A stretch of DNA of 5,810 nucleotides from Acidobacteriaceae bacterium (GTDB lineage Bacteria; Acidobacteriota; Terriglobia; Terriglobales; SbA1): contig PMHI01000310.1 in the NCBI GenBank assembly GCA_003156615.1, forward strand, positions 9,524 through 15,333. Direction: 5' to 3'. Below, piece after piece: positions 1-5,810 of this stretch. The first letter of the stretch is position 1. Each line of letters opens with the position of its first letter. A program made the translations under genes and the position numbers. The notes below the pieces were generated by a model, which was not told the DNA's origin, made no database searches, and saw only the letters and a list, made by a program, of their open reading frames with translations.

Positions 1-728
1 CCCTGTACCGGCTTGTAGTTGTCATAGACCTCTTCCTCGACGTTGCGCTCTTTGTCGACGGGGTCGCGCCAGGTGTGGCTTTTCTTGAGCGGCAGATGAG
101 TGTCCATATCGAGGAAGAGCTTTACCGCTTCGTCTTTGGAATTAATGAGCGTGAGTTGCTGCGCTAACACGTTGCCGGCCAAAGCATTGCCCTCATAGAA
201 GAGCGCAACGCTCGGATCGTGGACCCAGGTCCGGAGGATCGTTTCTAGAGACAATCTGCGGTGCCGCAGATAGTCGTCGAGATCCTTCTTCTCCACAGCG
301 TGCGGGCCCTTGAAGGTGACTTCGTAACCCTTGTTGCCGGTATATACGTAGGCCACGTCCCGCTCTTTGGTGACCTCGAGCCGCTCCTTGTCGGGATACT
401 CCACGAATCGCCAGAACAAGGCTCCGGTGCCGGAGGGACGCCCGTGATAAAAGCTGAAGGTGCGTCCCTCCTGCTGCACGTCGCGAATGTTCAGGTAGGT
501 CTGCCCGCCCAAGGCCTGGATCGCTTGCTCGAGCAGCGCGCGCGACTGGCGGGCATTTTCCTGGTCGCTTCCCTGGTTCGCGGCGCCCGCTGGGCGGGCG
601 TTGGGAGCGGACTCTGAAGGGGCTTGCGCGCTTGCCTGGGCGGAGGCCGCAGGCCCGCGCCAGCCAGAGATCGCCAGGGCAGATGCCAGCCCCAACCCCA
701 GCGGAACGATGAGAGCCGGATGTTTCAT
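1..728 (-). CDS. Secreted LolA/LppX-like protein, partial (C-terminus beyond the left edge)
   Basis: An uninterrupted frame runs from an ATG at 728 to the left edge: 242 codons plus two bases, with no stop, so the C-terminus is missing. Residues 1-30 look like a Sec signal peptide: MKH, a hydrophobic stretch at about 5-21, then AxA-type cleavage sites near 30 and 34. There is no lipobox cysteine, so a soluble periplasmic or exported protein fits better than a lipoprotein. A Pro/Ala/Gln-rich linker covers about 31-60. The body starts with a helix (LLEQAIQALGG, 65-75) and continues as alternating beta-type strands (VQQEGRTFSFYHG, ALFWRFVEYP, RDVAYVYTGNKGYEV). This resembles the half-barrel LolA/LppX-like proteins annotated as outer-membrane lipoprotein-sorting proteins. 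No catalytic motif is visible, so the function is inferred from fold resemblance only. No clear Shine-Dalgarno precedes the start, which was chosen because it gives a complete signal peptide. The gene lies 192 bp downstream of the SDR gene on the same strand. Confidence 0.72.
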   Translation of the reverse strand, partial: MKHPALIVPLGLGLASALAISGWRGPAASAQASAQAPSESAPNARPAGAANQGSDQENARQSRALLEQAIQALGGQTYLNIRDVQQEGRTFSFYHGRPSGTGALFWRFVEYPDKERLEVTKERDVAYVYTGNKGYEVTFKGPHAVEKKDLDDYLRHRRLSLETILRTWVHDPSVALFYEGNALAGNVLAQQLTLINSKDEAVKLFLDMDTHLPLKKSHTWRDPVDKERNVEEEVYDNYKPVQ

Positions 729-803
729 TTAGCCGATCGCATTCAGCAGGTCATATTTCAGCAGATCCCGCTCGGCAAATCAGTGTGACGCCCCGAACAG
801 GAA

Positions 804-809
804 ATTGTA
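804..809 (-). promoter_or_regulatory. Weak candidate -10 element for the secreted-protein gene
   Basis: On the minus strand TACAAT (5 of 6 matches to TATAAT) lies in the 192-bp gap before the gene starting at 728, giving a predicted leader of roughly 70 nt. I see no convincing -35 hexamer 16-18 nt upstream and no extended TG motif, so this is only a candidate. The gene could instead be transcribed by read-through from the SDR gene. Confidence 0.2.
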
Positions 810-843
810 GCTACTTGCGGCAGAATTGCGGACTGCGGCGTTC

Positions 844-861
844 AGTGCGGAGTTCCGCACT
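844..861. repeat. Perfect inverted repeat (hairpin) downstream of the SDR gene
   Basis: AGTGCGGA and TCCGCACT are perfect 8-bp inverted arms around GT (AGTGCGGAGTTCCGCACT); as RNA the likely fold is 7 bp with a 4-nt loop. It begins 59 bp past the SDR stop codon and about 116 bp before the next minus-strand start. Neither strand has a U-tract after it, so it is not a canonical intrinsic terminator. It could be an RNA hairpin that stabilises a 3' end, a weak terminator, or a palindromic operator. The same gap holds two shorter palindromes, GTAGCTAC at 807-814 and CACTGAGTG at 891-899, and nothing else I recognise. Confidence 0.5.
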
Positions 862-920
862 CCGTTGGATGCAGGAAAAACCGGTGGCGTCACTGAGTGG
901 CCGAATTTCGCTGCCCGCGG

Positions 921-1703
921 CTATCCCACCAGCACGGCTCCGCCATTCACATTGAAGACTTCGCCGCTGATGAAGCCGGCGTGTTCGGTGCACAAGAAGA
1001 GCACGGGGGCCGCAATCTCCGCCGGCGTGCCTACCCGACCCAGTGGAATCGTGCGCCGAATCTGGTCGCCGCTTTTCGGGTCATCCAGCGTGGATCTCGA
1101 CATATCCGTATCCACCCAGCCGGGGGCAACGCAGTTCACATAGATTCCGCTGGGCGCCAGTTCCGAAGAAAGGCTTTTCGTCATGCTGATCAGCGCGCCC
1201 TTGGTGGAAGAGTAATCGCAATGAAACGCCTCCCCGCGCTGGCCGCTGGTGGAGCTGATGAGGACGATGTGTCCGGCGGCGAATCCGATTCGCGGCTGCT
1301 TTTTCATCTGTGCGACAGTGTGTTTGACCAGACCGAATACCGCGTCGAGGTTGATCGAAACAGTGGAGCGCCATTGCTCATCGGTCATCTTGTCGATGGC
1401 TACATCTTGCGCGGGCCAAACGCCGTGATTGGCGACGAGGATGTCGATTCTTCCGAAGTGCTTGACCGCCTCCGCTACCAGGGCGCGAGCCGAAGTCGGG
1501 CTGTCCAAGTTGCTGGCGACGGGGCGACAGTTGGCCTCGCCGCATTCCTTTGCCAGGCCTTCCGCCTGCGATTGCGCCCGCTGATAGCTGAACGCGACCT
1601 TGGCGCCCGCTGCGGTGAACATACGAACCGCGGCCGCGCCAATGCCGCGCGAGCCACCGGTGATGAGAGCGACCTTGCCGGAGAGAGATAGAGGGATGGA
1701 CAT
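921..1703 (-). CDS. Short-chain dehydrogenase/reductase (SDR), FabG-like
   Basis: A complete 260-residue protein, the usual length for a classical SDR: a cytoplasmic NAD(P)(H)-dependent oxidoreductase acting on a carbonyl/alcohol pair. The Rossmann dinucleotide motif TGGSRGIG is at 15-22; the Arg in this loop is common in NADPH-preferring members. VANHG at 90-94 replaces the usual NNAG strand motif. The catalytic tetrad is complete: Asn118 (SINLDAVF), Ser151 (LISSTSG), Tyr164 and Lys168 (YSSTK), with the normal 13-residue Ser-Tyr spacing. The C-terminal part has the family PGWVDTDM segment (194-201) and ends in SGEVFNVNGG, as in 3-oxoacyl-ACP reductases and glucose 1-dehydrogenase-like SDRs. 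The substrate cannot be read from sequence, so I give no gene symbol. The ATG at 1703 places the Rossmann motif at the normal distance, although no good Shine-Dalgarno precedes it. It starts 46 bp after the upstream GGDEF/HD-GYP gene on the same strand, so co-transcription is plausible. Confidence 0.93.
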   Translation of the reverse strand: MSIPLSLSGKVALITGGSRGIGAAAVRMFTAAGAKVAFSYQRAQSQAEGLAKECGEANCRPVASNLDSPTSARALVAEAVKHFGRIDILVANHGVWPAQDVAIDKMTDEQWRSTVSINLDAVFGLVKHTVAQMKKQPRIGFAAGHIVLISSTSGQRGEAFHCDYSSTKGALISMTKSLSSELAPSGIYVNCVAPGWVDTDMSRSTLDDPKSGDQIRRTIPLGRVGTPAEIAAPVLFLCTEHAGFISGEVFNVNGGAVLVG

Positions 1704-1749
1704 GGAGACAGTTTCAGGGTTTGAGCTGCAAGTTTCAAGTGGACGAGAA

Positions 1750-4700
1750 TCAGCTCCCCAGGCTCGACGAGGACGCTCGTTCCGACTTTAATTCGCGCAG
1801 AAGCAAGCGCACCAGCATTCCATCGAAGCCGGTGCCGCTCATCTTGGCGAGTTCATCGAGCGCCTGTTCCGGGGTGCGTGCCGCGGCGATCGAATGCTCC
1901 GTCAGCATGTTGGTGTAGGCATCGGCTAGAGCGATAATGCGCGCCCACAACGGAATCTGCTCGCCTTTCGCGCCATCGGGATAGCCTGTGCCATCGAAGC
2001 GCTGGTGATGATGCTCGATGGCCTGGCGCATCATGGCGCTGTGGGGCAGAATGCCGGCGATCTCGGCTCCGACTCGCGCGTGCATTTTTACCAGGAAGAA
2101 CTCATCGTCGGTGAGCGGCCCTGGTTTGTTCAGAATGCGCTCCGCCACGAAGATCTTGCCGACATCGTGGATGCGCGCCGCATAGACCAGATCGGCGGCT
2201 TCCTCCGGAGGCAAATGGAGCGCCCGCGCCAGAATTTCGGTATAACGCGCGACCAGGTCACCGTGGCCTGAGGTACGCAGTTCGCGGGATTCGGCGGCCC
2301 GGCTGAGGACCTCAATCGATTCCTTGAGCAGGGGCACGTTGCAGTCTGCTTCGCCGCCGCAGAGTTTTACCAGCATCGAAGCCAGTTCTTCGAGATGCTC
2401 CGGGCCGTTATGCTCGCGCTGTAGAAAACCCTCGATATAGGAGGAAATCTGTTGCCGTTGAGCGGCAAACTCTTCGCCCGCGCCGAACTCCTCGGCCGCC
2501 GAGACCAGATTGCCGCCGGTACGTTTCGAAACATACATGCCCGCGTCGGCCACGCGGATGATGTCTTCGATGGAGAAGCCGTGAGTGGGGAAACTGGCCA
2601 CGCCAAAGCTGCCGGTGATGTGGTGCTCGCTCAGCATCGGGTCGGTGACAATCCACTGGCGCAAGCGCTCGGCCAGCACCTGGGCCTGCTCCGGGCCGGT
2701 TTCGGGCATGAGGATGATGAACTCGTCGCCGCCATAGCGCGCCACCACGTTCGACTGCCGGGACTTTTGTTCCAACAACCTCCCTACGCGAGCCAGCACC
2801 AGATCGCCTTCAAAGTGGCCCATGGTGTCGTTTACTTCCTTGAACTTGTCCAGGTCAATCAAGACGACGGAGAAGGGCCGCCCCGAGCGTGAAGCGCGCT
2901 TCCACTCCGCCGACAACGCTTCCCAGAAAAAACGCCGGGTCTTGATTCCCGTCAGGCCGTCGGTGATGGATTGCTGTTGCAGCTTCTGGAAGACGAAGGC
3001 ATTGTGCAGAGCCGTGGCCAGAAGGTCGGCCAGGGTGTTGAGAATGAGAACATCCTGCGGTGAGAAAGCGCTCTCGCTGCGGCTTTCAATGTTCAGCGCG
3101 CCCAGCAGCGTTTCACCATAGGTGATGGGAATGCACAGCACGGACCGCGACTCCGGCAGGATGGCGCCCATCTGACCTTCCACGCCGTTCTGTACCAGGG
3201 CGCGCTCGCCAGTACGCGCCACCCGCCCCAGAATGCCTATCCCGAGCGGAATCCGCTTGCCCATGGCATGCGCCGTGGCTCCGGCCTCGGCTTTGATTTC
3301 GATTTCCTTGGTGCCGTAATCGAGCAGGCCGATACCGATGTGATCAAAGCTGAAGTTCTTCTGGATCTCTCTGACAATCTGCCCCAGCATGTGCACGGGG
3401 TCGTCGCTCGAGATGGCGGTGCGCGAGATATTGTTGAGGAATGCCAGTTGCCGCGAACGTCGTTGTTCGTCCGCGAACAGGCGCGCATTCTCCACCGCAA
3501 CCGAGACTTGTCCGGCGGCGGTCATGAGCACGTCCAGGTCACGTTGTTCGAACATAAATTCCTGTTCCTTGCTCATGGCGACCATGACCCCGGCTGGCTT
3601 ATTACCCAGCAAAATGGGTGCTGCGCACAGGCACCGGGCAGGATGATCAGGTTTGTAGGCGACCCCCAGGCGCGTCCGCGTCTTCTCCAGCTCGGACCGT
3701 ATCAGCAAAGGCTCCCCCGTCCGAATCACATATTCGGTAAATGCGTTTTCCAGCTTGCGGGAGCGTTTGGGAAGAAAGCGGCCATCCTCCACTTCCAGCT
3801 CGAAGGTGATTAGGTCGCCCTCCTGAAAAGCGATGTAGAAGTTGCTGGTGTTGAAAATCTGTCCTAGCTCGGTGTGGATAGTGCGCAGCACTTCATCCTG
3901 ATCCAGGCGCGAGCTGATCGCCTGCCCGATTTCGGTGAGCAGTTCGTACTCCTGGGTGCGCCGGTGGGCGTCATGTGCGATCAAGTAGTTGTCGAGCGTG
4001 AGCCCGAGTTGCAGTGCCAGTCCCACCATCAGACGCGGGCCCGAAGTACCGAACGCCTTGCGCTGCGCATGAGGAAATAAAATCACCCCGAAGGCGTGTT
4101 CGCGGGTCTGCAGGCTGACGGCGGTGAGATTGCTGATCCCGGCTTCGCTGAATGCTTTCTTGAAATCGACGAATGACCCGCTCGAGGCGATCGGCAGAGG
4201 TTCCGTCACATGGGCCATGTCATGCACCGTGAACAGGCCGCCTTGCCGGTAAGCCAGTTCGCAGATGTACTCCCCCGCCCCGCTTCTGGTCAGAAGCTCG
4301 AGGAATTCCGAAGAAAATCCCCGCTCGACCGAGGGCAACAGGCTGCGCCAGCGTTCCGAGATGTAAATGACTGCCTGGCGCGCCGACAAGGCACCCGCCA
4401 GCCGGTCCAGCGCCGACTGCATGCTGGGCAGCAAATCGTCAGCCGAGAGCAGGCGCCGCGGATCGACTCCCAGGGTGGAAAGAGCGAGGGTATTTTCCTG
4501 CACCGCATTGCGTTCGTTCTCAAACAGCACCATCACCATCGCGATGCCCAGCAGCATCTGCGGCACCGGGCCGAGATAGTTGGCGGCGCTGCCGAACCGC
4601 GCTCCCCACGGATCGCTAAATTGCCCCGCGCCCATCAACACGGCCCACAAGGCGAGCGAGAAGGCCAGGACTTTAAACGCCAGTGATCCTCGGCGATGCC

Positions 4701-5145
4701 CGTTGATGTAGTAGACGGCCGAACAGTACAGCAGGACCGCAGCGATTCCCAGGTCGAGAACGATCGCAGGTTGCGCCGTGGTCTGAAACGCGCCCGACAC
4801 GAAGTGAGCCCGGAAGTCGAACCATGCCAGCGTAATTCCGGCCGCGGCCAGCAACGCGTCATACCACAGAAAACGGAAAGATCCGCGCATCAACCGGGTC
4901 GACACAAAGATGCACAAGGTCATCGCCACCAGGGATAAAGCGCTGGCCAGAAAGGCCAGAGGAGAAGGCGCCCGGTAGAAAGAGTACGCATCGAGAACGT
5001 AATGCAGCGAATACGCGGCCCACGCTAGTTGCCATGCGCGGAAATAGGCCTGCCGGCTCTGTTCATAGAGGTAGGTGAACACCAGGAACAGCAACAGCGA
5101 GACCACACCCGGAATTACCACCATGCTGATCACTACACTGTTCAT
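1750..5145 (-). CDS. Membrane-bound multi-GAF GGDEF/HD-GYP protein (bifunctional c-di-GMP synthase/hydrolase)
   Basis: Predicted inner-membrane sensor enzyme of 1131 residues that both makes (GGDEF) and breaks down (HD-GYP) cyclic di-GMP. Residues 1-210 contain about seven hydrophobic helices (near 4-26, 35-52, 62-82, 94-109, 128-147, 155-172, 191-209), which would place the rest in the cytoplasm. Three GAF-type regions follow: a divergent one (about 235-390) and two clearer ones (about 400-558 and 562-718). GGDEF occupies about 725-885: DGLTGIKTRR, metal Asp764, Asn772 and Asp781 for guanine recognition, and GGDEF at 805-809, all as in active cyclases. The inhibitory RxxD site reads RQSN (796-799). 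A helical linker (about 890-958) leads to HD-GYP (about 959-1118): His961, HD at 993-994, Lys997, His1022, His1046-His1047, DGTGYP at 1051-1056 and Asp1075. The usual RPYR/K after the last Asp is absent. The ATG at 5145 opens the first helix; GGGAAGGG lies upstream but 13 nt away, farther than usual. Domain calls are strong; net activity and input signal are unknown. Confidence 0.95.
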   Translation of the reverse strand: MNSVVISMVVIPGVVSLLLFLVFTYLYEQSRQAYFRAWQLAWAAYSLHYVLDAYSFYRAPSPLAFLASALSLVAMTLCIFVSTRLMRGSFRFLWYDALLAAAGITLAWFDFRAHFVSGAFQTTAQPAIVLDLGIAAVLLYCSAVYYINGHRRGSLAFKVLAFSLALWAVLMGAGQFSDPWGARFGSAANYLGPVPQMLLGIAMVMVLFENERNAVQENTLALSTLGVDPRRLLSADDLLPSMQSALDRLAGALSARQAVIYISERWRSLLPSVERGFSSEFLELLTRSGAGEYICELAYRQGGLFTVHDMAHVTEPLPIASSGSFVDFKKAFSEAGISNLTAVSLQTREHAFGVILFPHAQRKAFGTSGPRLMVGLALQLGLTLDNYLIAHDAHRRTQEYELLTEIGQAISSRLDQDEVLRTIHTELGQIFNTSNFYIAFQEGDLITFELEVEDGRFLPKRSRKLENAFTEYVIRTGEPLLIRSELEKTRTRLGVAYKPDHPARCLCAAPILLGNKPAGVMVAMSKEQEFMFEQRDLDVLMTAAGQVSVAVENARLFADEQRRSRQLAFLNNISRTAISSDDPVHMLGQIVREIQKNFSFDHIGIGLLDYGTKEIEIKAEAGATAHAMGKRIPLGIGILGRVARTGERALVQNGVEGQMGAILPESRSVLCIPITYGETLLGALNIESRSESAFSPQDVLILNTLADLLATALHNAFVFQKLQQQSITDGLTGIKTRRFFWEALSAEWKRASRSGRPFSVVLIDLDKFKEVNDTMGHFEGDLVLARVGRLLEQKSRQSNVVARYGGDEFIILMPETGPEQAQVLAERLRQWIVTDPMLSEHHITGSFGVASFPTHGFSIEDIIRVADAGMYVSKRTGGNLVSAAEEFGAGEEFAAQRQQISSYIEGFLQREHNGPEHLEELASMLVKLCGGEADCNVPLLKESIEVLSRAAESRELRTSGHGDLVARYTEILARALHLPPEEAADLVYAARIHDVGKIFVAERILNKPGPLTDDEFFLVKMHARVGAEIAGILPHSAMMRQAIEHHHQRFDGTGYPDGAKGEQIPLWARIIALADAYTNMLTEHSIAAARTPEQALDELAKMSGTGFDGMLVRLLLRELKSERASSSSLGS

Positions 5146-5172
5146 GAGACCCGGCGAACCCTTCCCGCGAAG

Positions 5173-5178
5173 ATTATG
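5173..5178 (-). promoter_or_regulatory. Candidate proximal -10 element for the GGDEF/HD-GYP gene
   Basis: On the minus strand CATAAT (5 of 6 to TATAAT) lies 28 bp before the ATG at 5145. Transcription from it would start near 5166 and give a leader of about 20 nt that keeps the purine-rich GGGAAGGG. No good -35 hexamer is visible at the right spacing, so the call is weak and competes with the distal candidate at 5273-5301. Confidence 0.2.
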
Positions 5179-5272
5179 ATGCAGCGGCTAACTTGGGAGA
5201 GGACTGACCACTAATGTTTTCACAGCCAGGGGTGCGAGCACAACAGGATTCAAGAGCACGGGCCGCGACCCT

Positions 5273-5301
5273 AAAATATTTAGAATCAATCACTTAGTCG
5301 A
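5273..5301 (-). promoter_or_regulatory. Candidate distal promoter for the GGDEF/HD-GYP gene
   Basis: On the minus strand TCGACT (4 of 6 to TTGACA) and TATTTT (4 of 6 to TATAAT) are separated by exactly 17 bp in the most AT-rich part of the divergent intergenic region. The predicted start near 5266 would give a leader of about 120 nt. The -10 overlaps the small palindrome CTAAAATATTTAG (5271-5283), which could act as an operator. Both hexamers are mediocre, and AT-rich DNA yields such matches by chance. Confidence 0.25.
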
Positions 5302-5322
5302 GAAATCATTTTCCCGGCTGGC

Positions 5323-5351
5323 TTGACGATGCTTTTCGCCTCCCATACCAT
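5323..5351 (+). promoter_or_regulatory. Sigma70-type promoter for gltX
   Basis: TTGACG at 5323-5328 (5 of 6 to TTGACA) and TACCAT at 5346-5351 (4 of 6 to TATAAT) are separated by the optimal 17 bp. Transcription would start near 5358, leaving a leader of only about 10 nt before the gltX ATG at 5368. This fits the absence of a visible Shine-Dalgarno there. The promoter also argues against the in-frame upstream ATG at 5329, which falls in the spacer and would not be transcribed from this start. Confidence 0.5.
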
Positions 5352-5367
5352 CAGAGTTTCGCCACCT

Positions 5368-5810
5368 ATGCCTGAATCCCTTCTTTCCCCATCATCGAAG
5401 CCGCGCGTGCGCTTCGCGCCGTCGCCCACCGGATTTCTCCACGTGGGCAGCGCCCGTACGTTCATCTTCAACTGGCTCTATGCCCGCCACAACGGCGGCT
5501 CCGTGATCCTTCGGCTGGACGACACCGACGTCGGACGCAATACCCAGGTTGCGGCTGATTCGATTTTCGATGGACTGAAGTGGCTGAACTTAAGCTGGGA
5601 CGAACAGTACAAACAATCCGAGCGCATCGAGTTGCACCGCAAGGCGGCATGGACGATCTTCGAGAAAGGCCTTGCCTACCGCGATTTCACTCCGGCGCAT
5701 ACCGGTGACGCCGAAAAGTCCGGCGCGCAGGGAACCTGGCTGTTCCATCCCGGGGCGCGCGAAGTTTCGCGTGAGGAAAGTGACCGCCGCGCCGCCGCGG
5801 GAGAGCCATT
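5368..5810 (+). CDS. gltX: Glutamyl-tRNA synthetase, N-terminal part (runs off the right edge)
   Basis: Class I aminoacyl-tRNA synthetase that attaches glutamate to tRNA(Glu) in the cytoplasm, for protein synthesis and, where glutamyl-tRNA reductase is used, for heme precursors. Only the first 147 codons are present. [20 protein letters not shown] (15-34) holds the ATP-binding HIGH-type motif as HVGS (25-28) and the glutamate-site Arg15, Ala17 and Ser19. WLYARHNGG and LRLDDTD (48-54) follow; most family members have RIEDTD here. [11 protein letters not shown] (69-79) and QSER (83-86) are typical, but the usual glycine/proline-containing segment between them is shortened to QYK. The zinc CxC found in many GluRS after the QSER helix is replaced by YRDFT (104-108). 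The KMSKS motif and anticodon domain lie beyond the window. The ATG at 5368 is preferred over an in-frame ATG at 5329 because the latter falls inside the apparent promoter and the extra residues match no family sequence. The family call is firm; whether a second gltX exists elsewhere cannot be seen. Confidence 0.94.
   Translation, partial: MPESLLSPSSKPRVRFAPSPTGFLHVGSARTFIFNWLYARHNGGSVILRLDDTDVGRNTQVAADSIFDGLKWLNLSWDEQYKQSERIELHRKAAWTIFEKGLAYRDFTPAHTGDAEKSGAQGTWLFHPGAREVSREESDRRAAAGEP

Noticed and set aside
261..617. Plus-strand open frame of 118 residues.
   Set aside because: It is antisense to the secreted-protein gene, which has a signal peptide and a coherent beta-rich body; the plus-strand translation is unremarkable.
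729..779. A 16-codon minus-strand frame (FAERDLLKYDLLNAIG) whose TAA abuts the ATG at 728, resembling the end of a translationally coupled gene.
   Set aside because: An in-frame TGA at 780-782 closes it immediately upstream and it contains no start codon; most likely chance.
844..861. The hairpin as an intrinsic terminator for the SDR gene.
   Set aside because: No run of T follows it on either strand, so it was listed as an inverted repeat instead.
897..1691. Plus-strand open frame of 264 residues opposite the SDR gene.
   Set aside because: It lies fully antisense to a complete SDR with all catalytic motifs, and its translation shows no family motif. GC-rich codon usage leaves such antisense frames open.
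3268..3813. Plus-strand open frames inside the large gene (also 2452-2892 and 4210-4686).
   Set aside because: They are antisense to well-defined GAF and GGDEF coding sequence and resemble no protein family; shadows of the real gene.
5329..5367. N-terminal extension of gltX from the in-frame ATG at 5329.
   Set aside because: That ATG is in the spacer of the apparent promoter, has no Shine-Dalgarno, and the extra 13 residues match nothing in GluRS N-termini.

Overview
The window is a gene-dense, GC-rich bacterial chromosomal segment. It holds three genes on the minus strand (one running off the left edge) and one gene on the plus strand running off the right edge. No RNA genes, mobile elements, CRISPR arrays or transfer signatures are visible. 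The glutamyl-tRNA synthetase style (HVGS, RLDDTD, no CxC zinc pair), the secreted LolA-like protein and the large multi-GAF cyclic-di-GMP enzyme together suggest Acidobacteriota (Terriglobia-like). That assignment rests on remembered family resemblance and was not searched.

Layout, left to right. Positions 1-728 (minus) hold the N-terminal 242 codons of a secreted protein with a signal peptide and a LolA/LppX-like body. Positions 729-920 are a 192-bp gap with an 18-nt hairpin and a weak candidate promoter. Positions 921-1703 (minus) encode a complete classical short-chain dehydrogenase/reductase with every catalytic residue present. A 46-bp gap separates it from positions 1750-5145 (minus), which encode an 1131-residue membrane protein: about seven N-terminal helices, three GAF-type sensor regions, a GGDEF diguanylate cyclase domain and a C-terminal HD-GYP phosphodiesterase domain. 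Positions 5146-5367 are a divergent promoter region. Positions 5368-5810 (plus) hold the first 147 codons of gltX, with a good sigma70-type promoter close in front.

The large protein is the most informative object. It joins opposing c-di-GMP activities in one chain: synthesis by GGDEF and breakdown by HD-GYP. The cyclase active site is canonical, but its RxxD inhibitory site reads RQSN. The HD-GYP domain keeps its metal-binding residues but lacks the usual RPYR/K substrate-contact segment. The SDR lies 46 bp downstream on the same strand and may be co-transcribed, but nothing in the sequence links its chemistry to c-di-GMP. The divergent gltX looks like an unrelated housekeeping neighbour. 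I see no clear evidence of a wholly new system; the points worth a second look are residue-level departures in known enzymes.
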